A stretch of 64,000 nucleotides of DNA from Verrucomicrobia bacterium Tous-C9LFEB (GTDB lineage Bacteria > Verrucomicrobiota > Verrucomicrobiia > Methylacidiphilales > UBA1321): positions 240,667-304,666 of the forward strand of contig NEUU01000003.1 of NCBI GenBank assembly GCA_002304345.1. Reading direction: 5' to 3'. A program made the translations under genes and the position numbers. The notes under the pieces are model-generated. The model made no database searches. It was not told the origin of the DNA and saw only the letters and a program-made list of their open reading frames with translations. Shown here one piece after another: positions 7,993-15,889 of the stretch. Within the stretch, counting starts at the first letter, position 1, and each line of letters opens with the position of its first letter.

Positions 7993-9459
7993 ATGACCGC
8001 ATCAACACTTGTCCCAAAACTTTGGAATTACTGTAATATCCTGCGAGATGACGGCCTCTCGTATGGGGATTACGTCGAGCAGTTGACGTATCTGCTTTTC
8101 CTGAAGATGGCGGATGAACAGTCGCGCCCACCATTCAAGAAGCCATCGCCTATTCCCAAGGGGTTTGGTTGGGATGTTCTTATTACGTTGGATGGCGATG
8201 ATCTCGAAACGCATTACCGCCATACGCTGGAGGAACTTGGTAAGCGTCCCGGCATGTTGGGCGTGATCTTCCGCAAGGCGCAGAACAAGATTCAAGACCC
8301 GGCCAAGTTGCGCCGCTTGATCGTTGACCTCATCGACAAGGAAGTGTGGTCGAGCCTCGAAGCCGACGTAAAGGGCGACGCTTACGAAGGCTTACTCCAA
8401 AAGAACGCGGAAGACGTTAAGGGTGGCGCAGGCCAGTACTTCACTCCCCGCGCTCTGATTGCGGCAATCGTAGAGGTGATGGCTCCCAGCCCTGATATCA
8501 CCATCTGCGATCCAGCCTGCGGGACTGGGGGTTTCCTCCTCGCCGCCCATGATTACATCGTGAAGCATCACGAACTCGATAAGTCGCAAAAGAAGAAGCT
8601 CAAGAACGGCACGCTCTTTGGTGTCGAGTTGGTCGATAGCGTCACCCGCCTGTGCGCGATGAATCTCTTGCTGCATGGCGTCGGGAGCGAATCAGACGCC
8701 GACATGCCCGTGGTATCGAAAGATGCCTTGGCTGGGAAGCATGGCGAGTATGAGATGGTTTTGGCCAATCCTCCCTTTGGAAAGAAGAGCAGCGTTACCA
8801 TCGTCAACGAAGCTGGCGAGCAGCAGAAGGAATCGCTCATCATCAATCGCGACGATTTCTGGGCGTCCACCTCGAATAAACAGCTCAACTTCCTCCAGCA
8901 CATCTTCACCATTCTCAAGCAGCATGGCCATGCCGCTGTCGTCTTGCCCGATAACGTCCTCTTTGAAGGTGGTGCAGGCGAAACGATTCGCCGTGAATTG
9001 CTAAAGCAGGGCGATGTTCACACACTGCTGCGCTTGCCTACGGGCATCTTCTACGCTCAAGGGGTCAAGGCGAACGTCCTATTCTTTGATCGCAAACCCG
9101 CCCAAGAGAAACCGTGGACAAAGAAGCTCTGGATATACGATCTCCGAACCAACCAGCATTTCACGCTCAAGGAAAACACCCTCAAACGCAGCGATCTCGA
9201 CGAATTTGTTAAGTGCTACAACCCCAAGAATCGCCACAACCGCAAAGAGTCGGAGCGTTTCAAGTCATTCACCTACGAAGAGCTGATCAAGCGGGATAAG
9301 ATCAACCTCGATATCTTCTGGCTCAAGGACGATGCCCTCGAAGATTCCGCCAACTTGCCCGATCCCGATATCATCGCTCAAGAAATCACGGATGACCTCG
9401 AAGCCGCGCTGGAGCAATTCGCCACCATCGCCGAGGATTTAAAGCAATCTAAGGAATAA
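7993..9459 (+). CDS. hsdM: Type I restriction-modification, N6-adenine methyltransferase subunit
   Basis: HsdM transfers a methyl group from S-adenosylmethionine to adenine at the site chosen by HsdS, and is also part of the restriction complex. The 488-residue product has the helical HsdM N-terminal domain (about 8-135) and the N6-MTase domain: QYFTP at 148-152, the SAM-binding DPACGTGGF at 173-181 and the catalytic NPPF at 259-262. The length is normal. The start is 3 bp after the kinase stop. In most type I loci hsdM comes before or directly beside hsdS; here two signalling genes separate them. GC content returns to the level of hsdR. Confidence 0.95.
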   Translation: MTASTLVPKLWNYCNILRDDGLSYGDYVEQLTYLLFLKMADEQSRPPFKKPSPIPKGFGWDVLITLDGDDLETHYRHTLEELGKRPGMLGVIFRKAQNKIQDPAKLRRLIVDLIDKEVWSSLEADVKGDAYEGLLQKNAEDVKGGAGQYFTPRALIAAIVEVMAPSPDITICDPACGTGGFLLAAHDYIVKHHELDKSQKKKLKNGTLFGVELVDSVTRLCAMNLLLHGVGSESDADMPVVSKDALAGKHGEYEMVLANPPFGKKSSVTIVNEAGEQQKESLIINRDDFWASTSNKQLNFLQHIFTILKQHGHAAVVLPDNVLFEGGAGETIRRELLKQGDVHTLLRLPTGIFYAQGVKANVLFFDRKPAQEKPWTKKLWIYDLRTNQHFTLKENTLKRSDLDEFVKCYNPKNRHNRKESERFKSFTYEELIKRDKINLDIFWLKDDALEDSANLPDPDIIAQEITDDLEAALEQFATIAEDLKQSKE

Positions 9460-9470
9460 AGGGATAACTC

Positions 9471-9668
9471 ATGCAGCAGCAGAACATACCCATTAGCTCG
9501 TTAGTAGAGATGTACAAGCGGGGAGAACTGCGCCTTCCCGAAATTCAACGGCATTATGTGTGGCGTGCCACTCGTGTACGCGATCTATTGGACTCTCTTT
9601 ATCGTGGTTATCCCAGCGGATCTATTTTGATGTGGGAAACAGATGATGCCGTATCACAGCCGCGCTAG
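9471..9668 (+). pseudogene. 5' fragment of a DUF262 (GmrS-like) gene
   Basis: The 65-residue frame begins like DUF262 proteins: LRLPEIQRHYVWRATRVRDLLDSL is the conserved N-terminal motif, with GYPSGSILMWETDD after it. Full DUF262/GmrSD proteins are several hundred residues long and serve as NTP-dependent restriction factors, so this is only a stub. Homology appears to stop near 9650, where the sequence joins a different gene fragment. It follows hsdM by 11 bp with an AAGGGATAA ribosome-binding-like sequence, so it was probably once a cargo gene of the RM operon. Confidence 0.7.
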
Positions 9669-10033
9669 GTCTTCCGTTGATGCTGCTTGTTGCATGGGTT
9701 TTATTGCCAACCAACCATCCCACCTCGACGATACCTTGGAGAGAAATTGGCTTTTTCATGCTGATTTCAACCTTCGTGCTCTGGGCTTTACGGTTGCTTG
9801 TGAAACTCCTTCTCAGCCATATCCATCTCTATGCAGATGCCCAAGAGCGTGAGGTTATGATCTCAACTTACATGGCCTTGATTCGCCGAAAGGAAAGTCG
9901 GGAATCTCTTTCCAAGGACGATATCGCCATTGTATTGGCCCCTATTTTCCGTCCTTCTACCACTGGCGTTATCAATGATGAAGGTAGCCCCGTGACGCTG
10001 ACAGATTTCATAAGCAGAATAGCAGGCAAATAA
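9650..10033 (+). pseudogene. 3' fragment of an unrecognised membrane protein gene
   Basis: In a different frame from the DUF262 stub, this segment encodes two hydrophobic helices (LPLMLLVAWVLLP and FFMLISTFVLWALRLLVKLLL) followed by a soluble tail ending DFISRIAGK. Its frame is open back to about 9647 and then hits a stop, which suggests that the N-terminal part of the gene was lost when the two remnants were fused. A TTG at 9677 or ATG at 9680 could serve as a fortuitous start. I do not recognise the family. The 180 bp beyond it (10034-10213) hold no gene that I can see. Confidence 0.5.
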
Positions 10034-10213
10034 CTGGCTACCACTAGGGGGATGCTCGCAGTTGCCTGAGAGTACTGCACTCACCAGACTCTCTATACCC
10101 TATTTTACAGGTATAAACTAGAAACGGCAGGTTCTTACTTTTGTTCTTATTTTACCAGTTTCGGTAGATGGCAAAAAACTAAGTAGTTAGTAATAAGCAG
10201 TATATAAAAAGAG

Positions 10214-10294
10214 TGCGCTCGAGAGGACTCGAACCTCCACGGTGTTACCCACTAGAACCTGAATCTAGCGCGTCTGCCATTTCGCCACGAGCGC
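10214..10294 (-). tRNA. tRNA-Leu (anticodon CAG)
   Basis: Read on the minus strand, acceptor arms GCGCTCG/CGAGCGC pair. The anticodon stem CTAGA/TCTAG encloses the loop TTCAGGT (anticodon CAG), the variable arm is long, as in leucine tRNAs, and the T-loop reads GGTTCGAGTCC. The CCA end is not encoded. The 3' end faces the RM island, while the integrase remnant lies beyond the 5' end. Confidence 0.93.
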
Positions 10295-10382
10295 AAACTT
10301 ACAAAACCAACGACTTACACAAGCTGAGCTTGATTTCTTCACGGTTTTCTTCTGTGGTTAAGTCATTCCAAAAGACAAAACC

Positions 10383-10800
10383 GTGAAAACGCGGGCAAAA
10401 ATCAAAGCTCAAGGAGAGCTTCGTCATCAGAGCGGGAAATACTACGCGAGACTTTATCTCGCTGGCAAGGAGAAATGGCGGTGTTTGGACACAACCTTGC
10501 TGGAAGTGGCCAAGGCCAAGCTCAAAAACGAGAAGGAAGCGCTCGCCAAGGCCAGTAAAACGGGGTGCGTGTCGCAAGCTGGGTCGATCAAGGTGCGCGT
10601 GGCTATTGAATCGTTTGAGGCCAATCTCGCGCTCCGAATCAGCATCAAGGAGTCGGACCCGAAAGTTTTATACGTGGTCGCTCAAGGCAATCCGGAAAAA
10701 CTGGCCAGAGTTAGCCGATATGGACGTGCGCCATGTTACGGAAAAAGAGTGCCAAGAGTGGGGACGAAAGTTTTCGGCGGACTATTCCCCTCGTGGTGGC
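10383..10800 (+). pseudogene. Truncated, frameshifted tyrosine-type integrase (N-terminal part)
   Basis: From a GTG at 10383 the frame encodes a basic N-terminal arm domain (SGKYYARLYLAGKEKWRCL) and the start of a core-binding domain. At about 10655 one extra G shifts the frame, after which the adjacent frame continues with KFYTWSLKAIRKNWPELADM and DVRHVTEKECQEWGRKFSAD, typical of the SAM-like core-binding domain of phage-type integrases. Similarity ends near 10793 at ADYSP, where the sequence joins the opposite-strand DUF1566 remnant. The catalytic domain with the R...H-x-x-R...Y residues is missing, so the gene is dead. It is 88 bp from tRNA-Leu, on the 5' side, which is unusual for an integrase using that tRNA's 3' end. 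Confidence 0.75.
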
Positions 10801-11184
10801 GAGATCAGGCCGGGGATCGATCCCGATGAATTCGATGAGCGAGTAGAGTTCCTTGATCGTGGGCAGGCGCCAATCGTAATGACCACCGAGTCCGAGCGCA
10901 TTGAACGCGTCGACCGAGGCGACCGCCTCCTCACGCGTCATTTTCGGGACGGGTGTCTTTTGACAGATCAATCCGGTAACTTGATCAGTTACGGTGCCAT
11001 CGCCGTTGTTGAGGTAAGAGGGGGTGTGGCCTTGGTATTGGGCATCCTGACCGTAAAAACGGTGGCTGGGGCGGGGCCAGGGGATTTCGTGCGACTGGTC
11101 GTAACAGCTCGTTTGAGCGGTATAGACGATGGGGTAGTTTGCCTCCGCGCCGAATCCGGCAACGTTCAAGGCCAGCGTTGCCAT
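10800..11184 (-). pseudogene. Truncated DUF1566 (Lcl-like) domain protein
   Basis: On the minus strand, from an ATG at 11184, the frame encodes a short hydrophobic leader (MATLALNVAGFGAEA) and a DUF1566-type domain: LNNGDGTVTDQVTGLICQK and GLGGHYDWRLPTIKELYSLI are the characteristic motifs. The domain stops abruptly after about IGIDPRPD, where it meets the integrase fragment tail to tail, and the remaining residues to a stop at 10711 are read through foreign sequence. This is a 5' gene fragment left by a deletion or recombination. It may once have been exported. Confidence 0.7.
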
Positions 11185-11263
11185 GAAGAAGGGGAGCTAT
11201 AAGGGGGCTATCAGGCTGGACGCAGGTGCACGAGGGAAGTTTTCAAAAATGAATTTCATATTC

Positions 11264-11328
11264 TTTTGTTGACTTGTTTGTCCTAAATTAGGTTTTTTTG
11301 GTTATTAGGGTTGCTTTTGTCAACAAAA
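11264..11328. promoter_or_regulatory. Inverted repeats in the S24-repressor promoter region
   Basis: A perfect 10-bp inverted repeat, TTTTGTTGAC at 11264-11273 and GTCAACAAAA at 11319-11328, encloses an 11-bp palindrome CCTAAATTAGG at 11282-11292. The left arm contains a TTGACT that could serve as a -35 box. The arrangement resembles the operator region of phage-type repressors, placed 27 bp before the S24 regulator gene. Confidence 0.55.
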
Positions 11329-11354
11329 AGTAATAGATTGTTCTCCATTAAACC

Positions 11355-12041
11355 ATGAGTGCGTCAACAACAGATTTCGCCCGGCGCTTGCGCTTGTGGC
11401 GGCATACGCTTGGTTTCAACCAGACCGAGGCGGCGCAACGGCTTCAATTGGAGCGCAGTTATCTCTCGCAGCTCGAGGGAGGACGCAAACCGGGCGAGGC
11501 GGCGCGGGTGCGATTCGAAATCGAGGAGCGCAAGGCGGGCCTTGGACCCGGTCCCGGTTCCTTGTCGAACCCGGCGGGTCTGCACTTGGTGGAAGAGACG
11601 CCGAACGTGACGGAATTTCCCGGTTATCGCTACCAGAACCGGGTGCGGTCGTTGCCGGTGTTATCGTGGGCGCAGGCAGGGCAGGCGGTTGATTTTCAAC
11701 AAATGCCCGACGAGTGGGAAGGTTCTGTGGCCAGCGAGGTGACGGACGACCGAGCGTTTGCGGTGCGGTTGCGGGGGGACTCGATGGAGCCGCGCTTTGA
11801 GGACGGCGATATTGCCATCTTGCTGCCGAGCATCGCCTCGACTAACGGGGAGATCGTGGTGGCGAACCTGAAGAACGAGGGCATTCTGTGCAAGATCATG
11901 CACGTGCAACTGGACAAGAATCTGATCACGCTCTCGAGCTACAACCCGGCTTATCCGCCAATGCAGTATCGGCGCGAGGATTTCCACTGGATGTTTCCCG
12001 TCGCGCAAGTGGTGAAGAATCTCCGCCGTCGACTGGGGTGA
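11355..12041 (+). CDS. XRE/S24-family LexA-like repressor
   Basis: This 228-residue regulator has an N-terminal Cro/C1 HTH (about 7-60, LGFNQTEAAQRLQLERSYLS) and a C-terminal LexA/CI-type S24 peptidase-like domain. The self-cleavage elements are visible: an A108-G109 bond in WAQAGQA, nucleophile S143 (RGDSMEP) and general base K180 (ILCKIM). It should therefore repress its targets until RecA-stimulated or other autocleavage. Such genes are typical of prophages and integrative elements, which fits the adjacent integrase remnant, although solitary chromosomal copies also occur. No partner structural genes remain here. The start ATG follows the inverted-repeat region. It converges on the fucose-isomerase-like gene across a large hairpin. 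Confidence 0.9.
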   Translation: MSASTTDFARRLRLWRHTLGFNQTEAAQRLQLERSYLSQLEGGRKPGEAARVRFEIEERKAGLGPGPGSLSNPAGLHLVEETPNVTEFPGYRYQNRVRSLPVLSWAQAGQAVDFQQMPDEWEGSVASEVTDDRAFAVRLRGDSMEPRFEDGDIAILLPSIASTNGEIVVANLKNEGILCKIMHVQLDKNLITLSSYNPAYPPMQYRREDFHWMFPVAQVVKNLRRRLG

Positions 12042-12056
12042 GTGGGGAGAAGGGGG

Positions 12057-12225
12057 AAGTTCTAAGTACGAAGTTCTAGGTACTAGGTATTGGCTGTCGG
12101 GCAGAAAACCAGAGTCAATATCCGAGAGCTTCTCGAAAAATCGAGGTGAGATGCCGACTAAATGCCTTTCTGGCTTTCTGCTCGGCAGCCGATACTTAGA
12201 ACCTAGAACTTCGTACCTAGTACTT
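12057..12225. repeat. Large inverted repeat made of 7-bp units (bidirectional terminator?)
   Basis: The arms 12057-12112 and 12170-12225 are imperfect inverted copies of about 56 bp, with a smaller CTCGA-AAAA-TCGAG hairpin in the loop. Read 5' to 3', the left arm falls into heptads TTCTAAG, TACGAAG, TTCTAGG, TACTAGG, TATTGGC. It lies between two convergent genes, and the right arm contains the last codons and stop of the minus-strand gene. Confidence 0.75.
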
Positions 12226-13824
12226 TCCCATGATGCAAACCTCGAGGCCGAGTTCGTGCATGGCGGCGGCCTTGGCGAGAAGGCCCTTGTGCGCGGCGGC
12301 TTTGTCCGGCGCGTAGACAACCTGGATGTGGTTCGACTTGTGCCGGGCCATCATCTGGTCGCGGGTGATGCCGGGGAGCACGGCGTGCATGATCGGCCAT
12401 TGCGGCGTGGTGAGCGCCCAACGTTCTTCGGTTTCCTGTTGCGGAAGTGAGACCACTTCGCCGAGCCCGGTATCGTAGCAAAGTTTTCCATCGTCGAGAA
12501 ACACGCGGCTCCAGACAATCCAGCCCGGTTTGCTAATGCCTTTCATCGTGCCGCCGCCGAGACGGAAATACATCGCGGGCTGCCGTTCACTGGTCGTGCC
12601 GCCATAGCCACCGACGAAATGGGCGGGCGGAGCCGCGCCGGAAATTTCAAACACCCAGACAAAGGCATTGATCTCGCTGTCCTTGTAATCACGGCCCCAG
12701 CGCAAATCGTGCAGCGTGTTTTCCGGCGGGAACCCGAGCAGCTTCCAGAGCTTGTAGGTGATCAGACCGTCGAGGCCAGCGCATTCGTCGACTTCATTGA
12801 AGTGCGGGAGCGCCTCGCCCTTGTAGAGTTCCTTGCCGGAAGTCTCGTGGAAAACCGGGGGCCGTTCGACGTTGTTGAGCAAGCCTTCGGCGAGATCGGA
12901 GGCGGGGGTGAGATCTTTGAGTCCCTGCTGGTATTGAATGCCGATTGTCGAGCAGCCGAATTCATCGGCGAGGCGGACGGCGGCGATGTACATTTTGCAC
13001 TGTTGCAGAACCTGATTTTCCGTCAGGTCGGTGGCTTCGTCCGGGCCGAGATGGAAGGTCATGCCTCGGTCGAGAAGCCATTGGTAGACGCCGCGCGCAT
13101 CGGCATCGGAGACGGTGAGCATTTTCGCATAGAGCGTGGATTGACTGAGGCGCTCTTTGAAAATGCCGGTCTTGCTCAGGACCTCGTCCGGGATGATCGC
13201 GTTGTACATGCCCATGCAGCCTTCGTCGAAGACACCCATGAGGTACTTGTGCCGTTTGACTTCGCGGGCGAATTTCTGCCCGAGTTTTTTGATCGCGACG
13301 GGAATGTCGAATTTCTTGTAACGGTGCACGTGATCCGTCTCGTGCTTGAGTTTGCCCTTCTTCAGCCACTGGCGCAGACCGCTGCGGAAGAAGTCGTCGG
13401 TGAACTCCTCGCTCCAGAGCGTGCTGTAATTCACGCCCGCCTTGGTGAGTGAGCCGTTGAGATTGAGCATGCCCACGAGGCCCGGCCAGGTGCCGCTCCA
13501 GTTGGCGACGATGAGGATCGGACCCTTGTGCGTCATTAGTCCGGGAAGAATATGCTGGCTGTATTGCCAGACCGATTCCGCGACGATGAGCGGGGCGTCC
13601 TCGGGAATGGTGCGGAAAACCTCGAGCCCGTGTTTCTGGCTGTCGATGAAGCCATGTTGTTTTTCCCGGTCGTAAGCATGGGCGCGCTGGAGGGTGTAAC
13701 CTTCGGCGGCCACGGCGGCGGCGAGTTTTTTCTCCATCGCGACCTGTCTGGGTTCGCACTTCTGGTTGGCGCTGGTGCGCAGGTCGCCATTGGCGATGAG
13801 GGAGATAATTTGGTTCGTTTTCAT
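12217..13824 (-). CDS. L-fucose/L-arabinose isomerase-like protein
   Basis: This 535-residue protein, beginning MKTNQIISLIANGDLR at 13824, resembles the fucose-isomerase-like superfamily in overall layout: an N-terminal Rossmann-like region with AESVWQYSQHILPGL and PILIVANWSGTWPG, a middle part with FDEGCMGMYNAIIPDE that may hold a metal-binding Glu, and a C-terminal part with FNEVDECAGLDG. The substrate is not certain, so I give no gene symbol. The frame could extend 27 codons upstream, but those residues are low-complexity and overlap a repeat, so the internal ATG is preferred; no ribosome binding site is evident. It is divergent from rpiB, another sugar isomerase gene, across a perfect hairpin. 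The last three codons lie inside the 12057-12225 repeat. Confidence 0.7.
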   Translation of the reverse strand: MKTNQIISLIANGDLRTSANQKCEPRQVAMEKKLAAAVAAEGYTLQRAHAYDREKQHGFIDSQKHGLEVFRTIPEDAPLIVAESVWQYSQHILPGLMTHKGPILIVANWSGTWPGLVGMLNLNGSLTKAGVNYSTLWSEEFTDDFFRSGLRQWLKKGKLKHETDHVHRYKKFDIPVAIKKLGQKFAREVKRHKYLMGVFDEGCMGMYNAIIPDEVLSKTGIFKERLSQSTLYAKMLTVSDADARGVYQWLLDRGMTFHLGPDEATDLTENQVLQQCKMYIAAVRLADEFGCSTIGIQYQQGLKDLTPASDLAEGLLNNVERPPVFHETSGKELYKGEALPHFNEVDECAGLDGLITYKLWKLLGFPPENTLHDLRWGRDYKDSEINAFVWVFEISGAAPPAHFVGGYGGTTSERQPAMYFRLGGGTMKGISKPGWIVWSRVFLDDGKLCYDTGLGEVVSLPQQETEERWALTTPQWPIMHAVLPGITRDQMMARHKSNHIQVVYAPDKAAAHKGLLAKAAAMHELGLEVCIMGKY

Positions 13825-13889
13825 GCGGGGGCTGGGGAAACGGAAGGGGAGGGAGGATGGAAAGGTGAAATCATTCCGGCAGTTGGGGG

Positions 13890-13938
13890 AAAAGTCAAAA
13901 CTCAAAAGTCAGCGCCGCTGTTTTGAGTTTTGACTTTT
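13890..13938. repeat. Near-perfect 49-bp palindrome
   Basis: Arms AAAAGTCAAAACTCAAAA (13890-13907) and TTTTGAGTTTTGACTTTT (13921-13938) are exact inverted copies. They surround a second palindrome, CAGCG-C-CGCTG (13910-13920), leaving only a 2-base bulge. The right arm reads as heptads TTTTGAG, TTTTGAC. It sits between the divergent isomerase-like gene and rpiB. Confidence 0.85.
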
Positions 13939-13969
13939 TCGGACCGCATGAACATCCTGCACGGGTCAT

Positions 13970-14401
13970 ATGAAAATTGCCATTGGTTCCGACCACGCCG
14001 GTTTCGCTTACAAGGAAAAGATCAAAGTTCTCCTGAAGGAGCTTGGGCACGAAGTGAAAGACTTCGGCACGAACAGCACCGAGGCGTGCGATTATCCGGA
14101 CTTCATCCGGCCCACCGCCGAAGCCGTCGCGAAGGGCGAAGCCGAACGCGGCATCGTGCTGGGCGGGTCCGGTAATGGCGAAGCGATTGTGGCCAACAAG
14201 GTGAAGGGCGTGCGCTGCGCGTTGTGCTTCAGCCGCGACACGGCGATCTGGGGGCGTTCGCACAATAATGCTAATTGCCTCTCCATCGGCGAGCGAACCG
14301 TTACGGCCGAGCAGGCCTTGGAAATCGTGAAGCTTTTCATCGAGACACCCTTTGAGGGCGGCCGTCACGAACGGCGCGTGCAGAAGATCGAAGCCGCGTA
14401 A
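13970..14401 (+). CDS. rpiB: Ribose 5-phosphate isomerase B
   Basis: This 143-residue enzyme interconverts ribose 5-phosphate and ribulose 5-phosphate in the non-oxidative pentose phosphate pathway. It shows the RpiB/LacAB fold motifs MKIAIGSDHAGF at the N-terminus and CALCFSRDTAIWGRSHNNAN in the second half. The active-site segment reads GGSGNGEAI, so the catalytic base is expected to be Glu, as in the mycobacterial type, not the Cys of the E. coli type. The length is normal. It is divergent from the fucose-isomerase-like gene and followed 50 bp later by a cupin gene in the same direction. Confidence 0.93.
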   Translation: MKIAIGSDHAGFAYKEKIKVLLKELGHEVKDFGTNSTEACDYPDFIRPTAEAVAKGEAERGIVLGGSGNGEAIVANKVKGVRCALCFSRDTAIWGRSHNNANCLSIGERTVTAEQALEIVKLFIETPFEGGRHERRVQKIEAA

Positions 14402-14453
14402 CGCTGCTCTCCTTTCTTTTAACTAGCATTTAAGTGCGAACAAAGGATTGACG

Positions 14454-14819
14454 ATGCCTCAACTTATTCCGGCTCCTACGATTATCGAAGCGGCGGGCAA
14501 CAAGCCCAAGCGGATTGAAGAGTACATCGGCCGGGTCAATAGCCAGACCGATGCGCTCAGTATCGCCCGGATGAAGAGTCCCGGCGGTTGGGTGGAGCCG
14601 GGACAGACGCCCGAATTTACCGAATACACGGTAGTCTTAAACGGGTTGCTGCGGGTGACGACGAAGGACGGTGTCCTCGATGTACGTGCCGGGCAGGCGG
14701 TCATTACTCATCCGGGGGAATGGGTCAAGTACAGCACTCCGGAATCCGAGGGTGCGGAATATATCGCGGTTTGTCTGCCCGCGTTTTCGCCGTCATCGGT
14801 GCACCGCGATGCTGAATAA
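14454..14819 (+). CDS. Small cupin-domain protein
   Basis: The 121-residue product is a single cupin barrel: GGWVEPGQTPEFTEYTVVLNG fits the first cupin motif region and VRAGQAVITHPGEWVKYSTP the second. The usual metal-binding His pair is largely replaced (GQTPEFTE), so metal binding is uncertain. The enzymatic or sensory role is unknown. The ATG at 14454 is preceded at a good distance by AAAGGA; a TTG two codons upstream is less likely. It lies between rpiB and a protease gene, all in the same direction. Confidence 0.75.
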   Translation: MPQLIPAPTIIEAAGNKPKRIEEYIGRVNSQTDALSIARMKSPGGWVEPGQTPEFTEYTVVLNGLLRVTTKDGVLDVRAGQAVITHPGEWVKYSTPESEGAEYIAVCLPAFSPSSVHRDAE

Positions 14820-14854
14820 GGATTAGCCTCGCGTTCGTTTCCCGGAGGCGCATC

Positions 14855-15841
14855 ATGGCTTCCGTCATGGGCGGGATCTCCTTACGTTGGCTCGGGATCG
14901 GTTGGGCCTTGGGCGGGCTCATCCTTGGGACAATTTGCGGCAGGGCGGAAGATTTGCCTGAGTGGCTCAAGACGGAGGGTTTCACCACCACCAAGGTCTA
15001 CAAACGGTTCAACGACGGCCGCGTTTCTGTCGCAGTCAAAATCAACGGTCACGAACTGAAACTCCTCGTCGACACCGGGGCCCCCTATACACTTTTGAGT
15101 CGGCAAGCGGCGGAGCGGTGCGAAATCCCGATTGAACGTGACATCGGTTCGGCGCGTGGCACGAACGGCGTGGCGGACGAAAAAGCGGGTCTTGCGAAGA
15201 TCGACAGCTTCACCATTGGCGGGGTGGAGCTGACCGAATCGCCGGTCACGATTTCGACCTTTCATTATCCCTATTTATTCGGCAACGACTTCGACGGCTT
15301 GCTCGGGTTGATGACAATGAAATTGAATAACGTCGTGCTTGGTTACGCGCCGCACTTCTTCGCCTTCAATCCCACGCGGCCTGCCACCTACACGTTGTCC
15401 AATCGACTGACCGGTCAGGGATACGTCGAAACCGCTTTGCGCATCGATCACGGTCATTACCTGTTGCCGATGGTGATCAATGGCATCTCGGCCAACGCCA
15501 TCCTCGACACGGGAGCGCAGAACACCGTGGTGAATCTCGATTTCGCCACGCAGGCGCGCATTGCCATGGGGCCGGAGCGACTTTATTCGAGCGGCATGGA
15601 TGGGAAGGGGACAACGGGGCGCGTGCTGGTGCCGTCGCGGCTGTCGCTGGCCTCGCGGATTATCCCGGCCATGCCGATTGCGGCGGTGCGAATGGAGATC
15701 TTTCAGCAGAAGACGGCGACCTCGCTCGGGCCCTTGGATGGCTTGGTGGCGTTCGACCTGATTGAACGGTTGGCCCCGGTGCTGGACGTTGGTAATGACC
15801 GGCTCTATTTGCGCTTGCCGACCGCGTCGAACCGGCCTTGA
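14855..15841 (+). CDS. Exported retropepsin-like aspartyl protease with two DTG motifs
   Basis: A 328-residue protein with an N-terminal hydrophobic signal (about 10-30, WLGIGWALGGLILGTICG). It has two retropepsin-type motifs in one chain: LLVDTGAPYTLLS (D73) and AILDTGAQNTVVN (D218). Each half is followed by a hydrophobic-Gly segment as in aspartyl protease half-barrels, so the two halves could form one pseudodimeric active site. It probably acts in the periplasm or at the envelope; the substrate is unknown. GGAGG lies 7 bp before the ATG. Its stop immediately precedes the rhamnosidase-like gene region. Confidence 0.8.
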   Translation: MASVMGGISLRWLGIGWALGGLILGTICGRAEDLPEWLKTEGFTTTKVYKRFNDGRVSVAVKINGHELKLLVDTGAPYTLLSRQAAERCEIPIERDIGSARGTNGVADEKAGLAKIDSFTIGGVELTESPVTISTFHYPYLFGNDFDGLLGLMTMKLNNVVLGYAPHFFAFNPTRPATYTLSNRLTGQGYVETALRIDHGHYLLPMVINGISANAILDTGAQNTVVNLDFATQARIAMGPERLYSSGMDGKGTTGRVLVPSRLSLASRIIPAMPIAAVRMEIFQQKTATSLGPLDGLVAFDLIERLAPVLDVGNDRLYLRLPTASNRP

Positions 15842-15889
15842 GTGGTGCTGGTTTTACATAAGTTAAAAAAACGTCCCTTTTTTCACGCT

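Noticed and set aside
10214..10294. tRNA-Leu as the attachment site of the RM island
   Set aside because: No repeat of the tRNA 3' end is visible in the window and the integrase remnant lies on the wrong side, so I record the possibility only.
12619..13452. Plus-strand frame opposite the fucose-isomerase-like gene
   Set aside because: Its residues are typical antisense composition with no family motif, while the minus-strand frame has conserved motifs.
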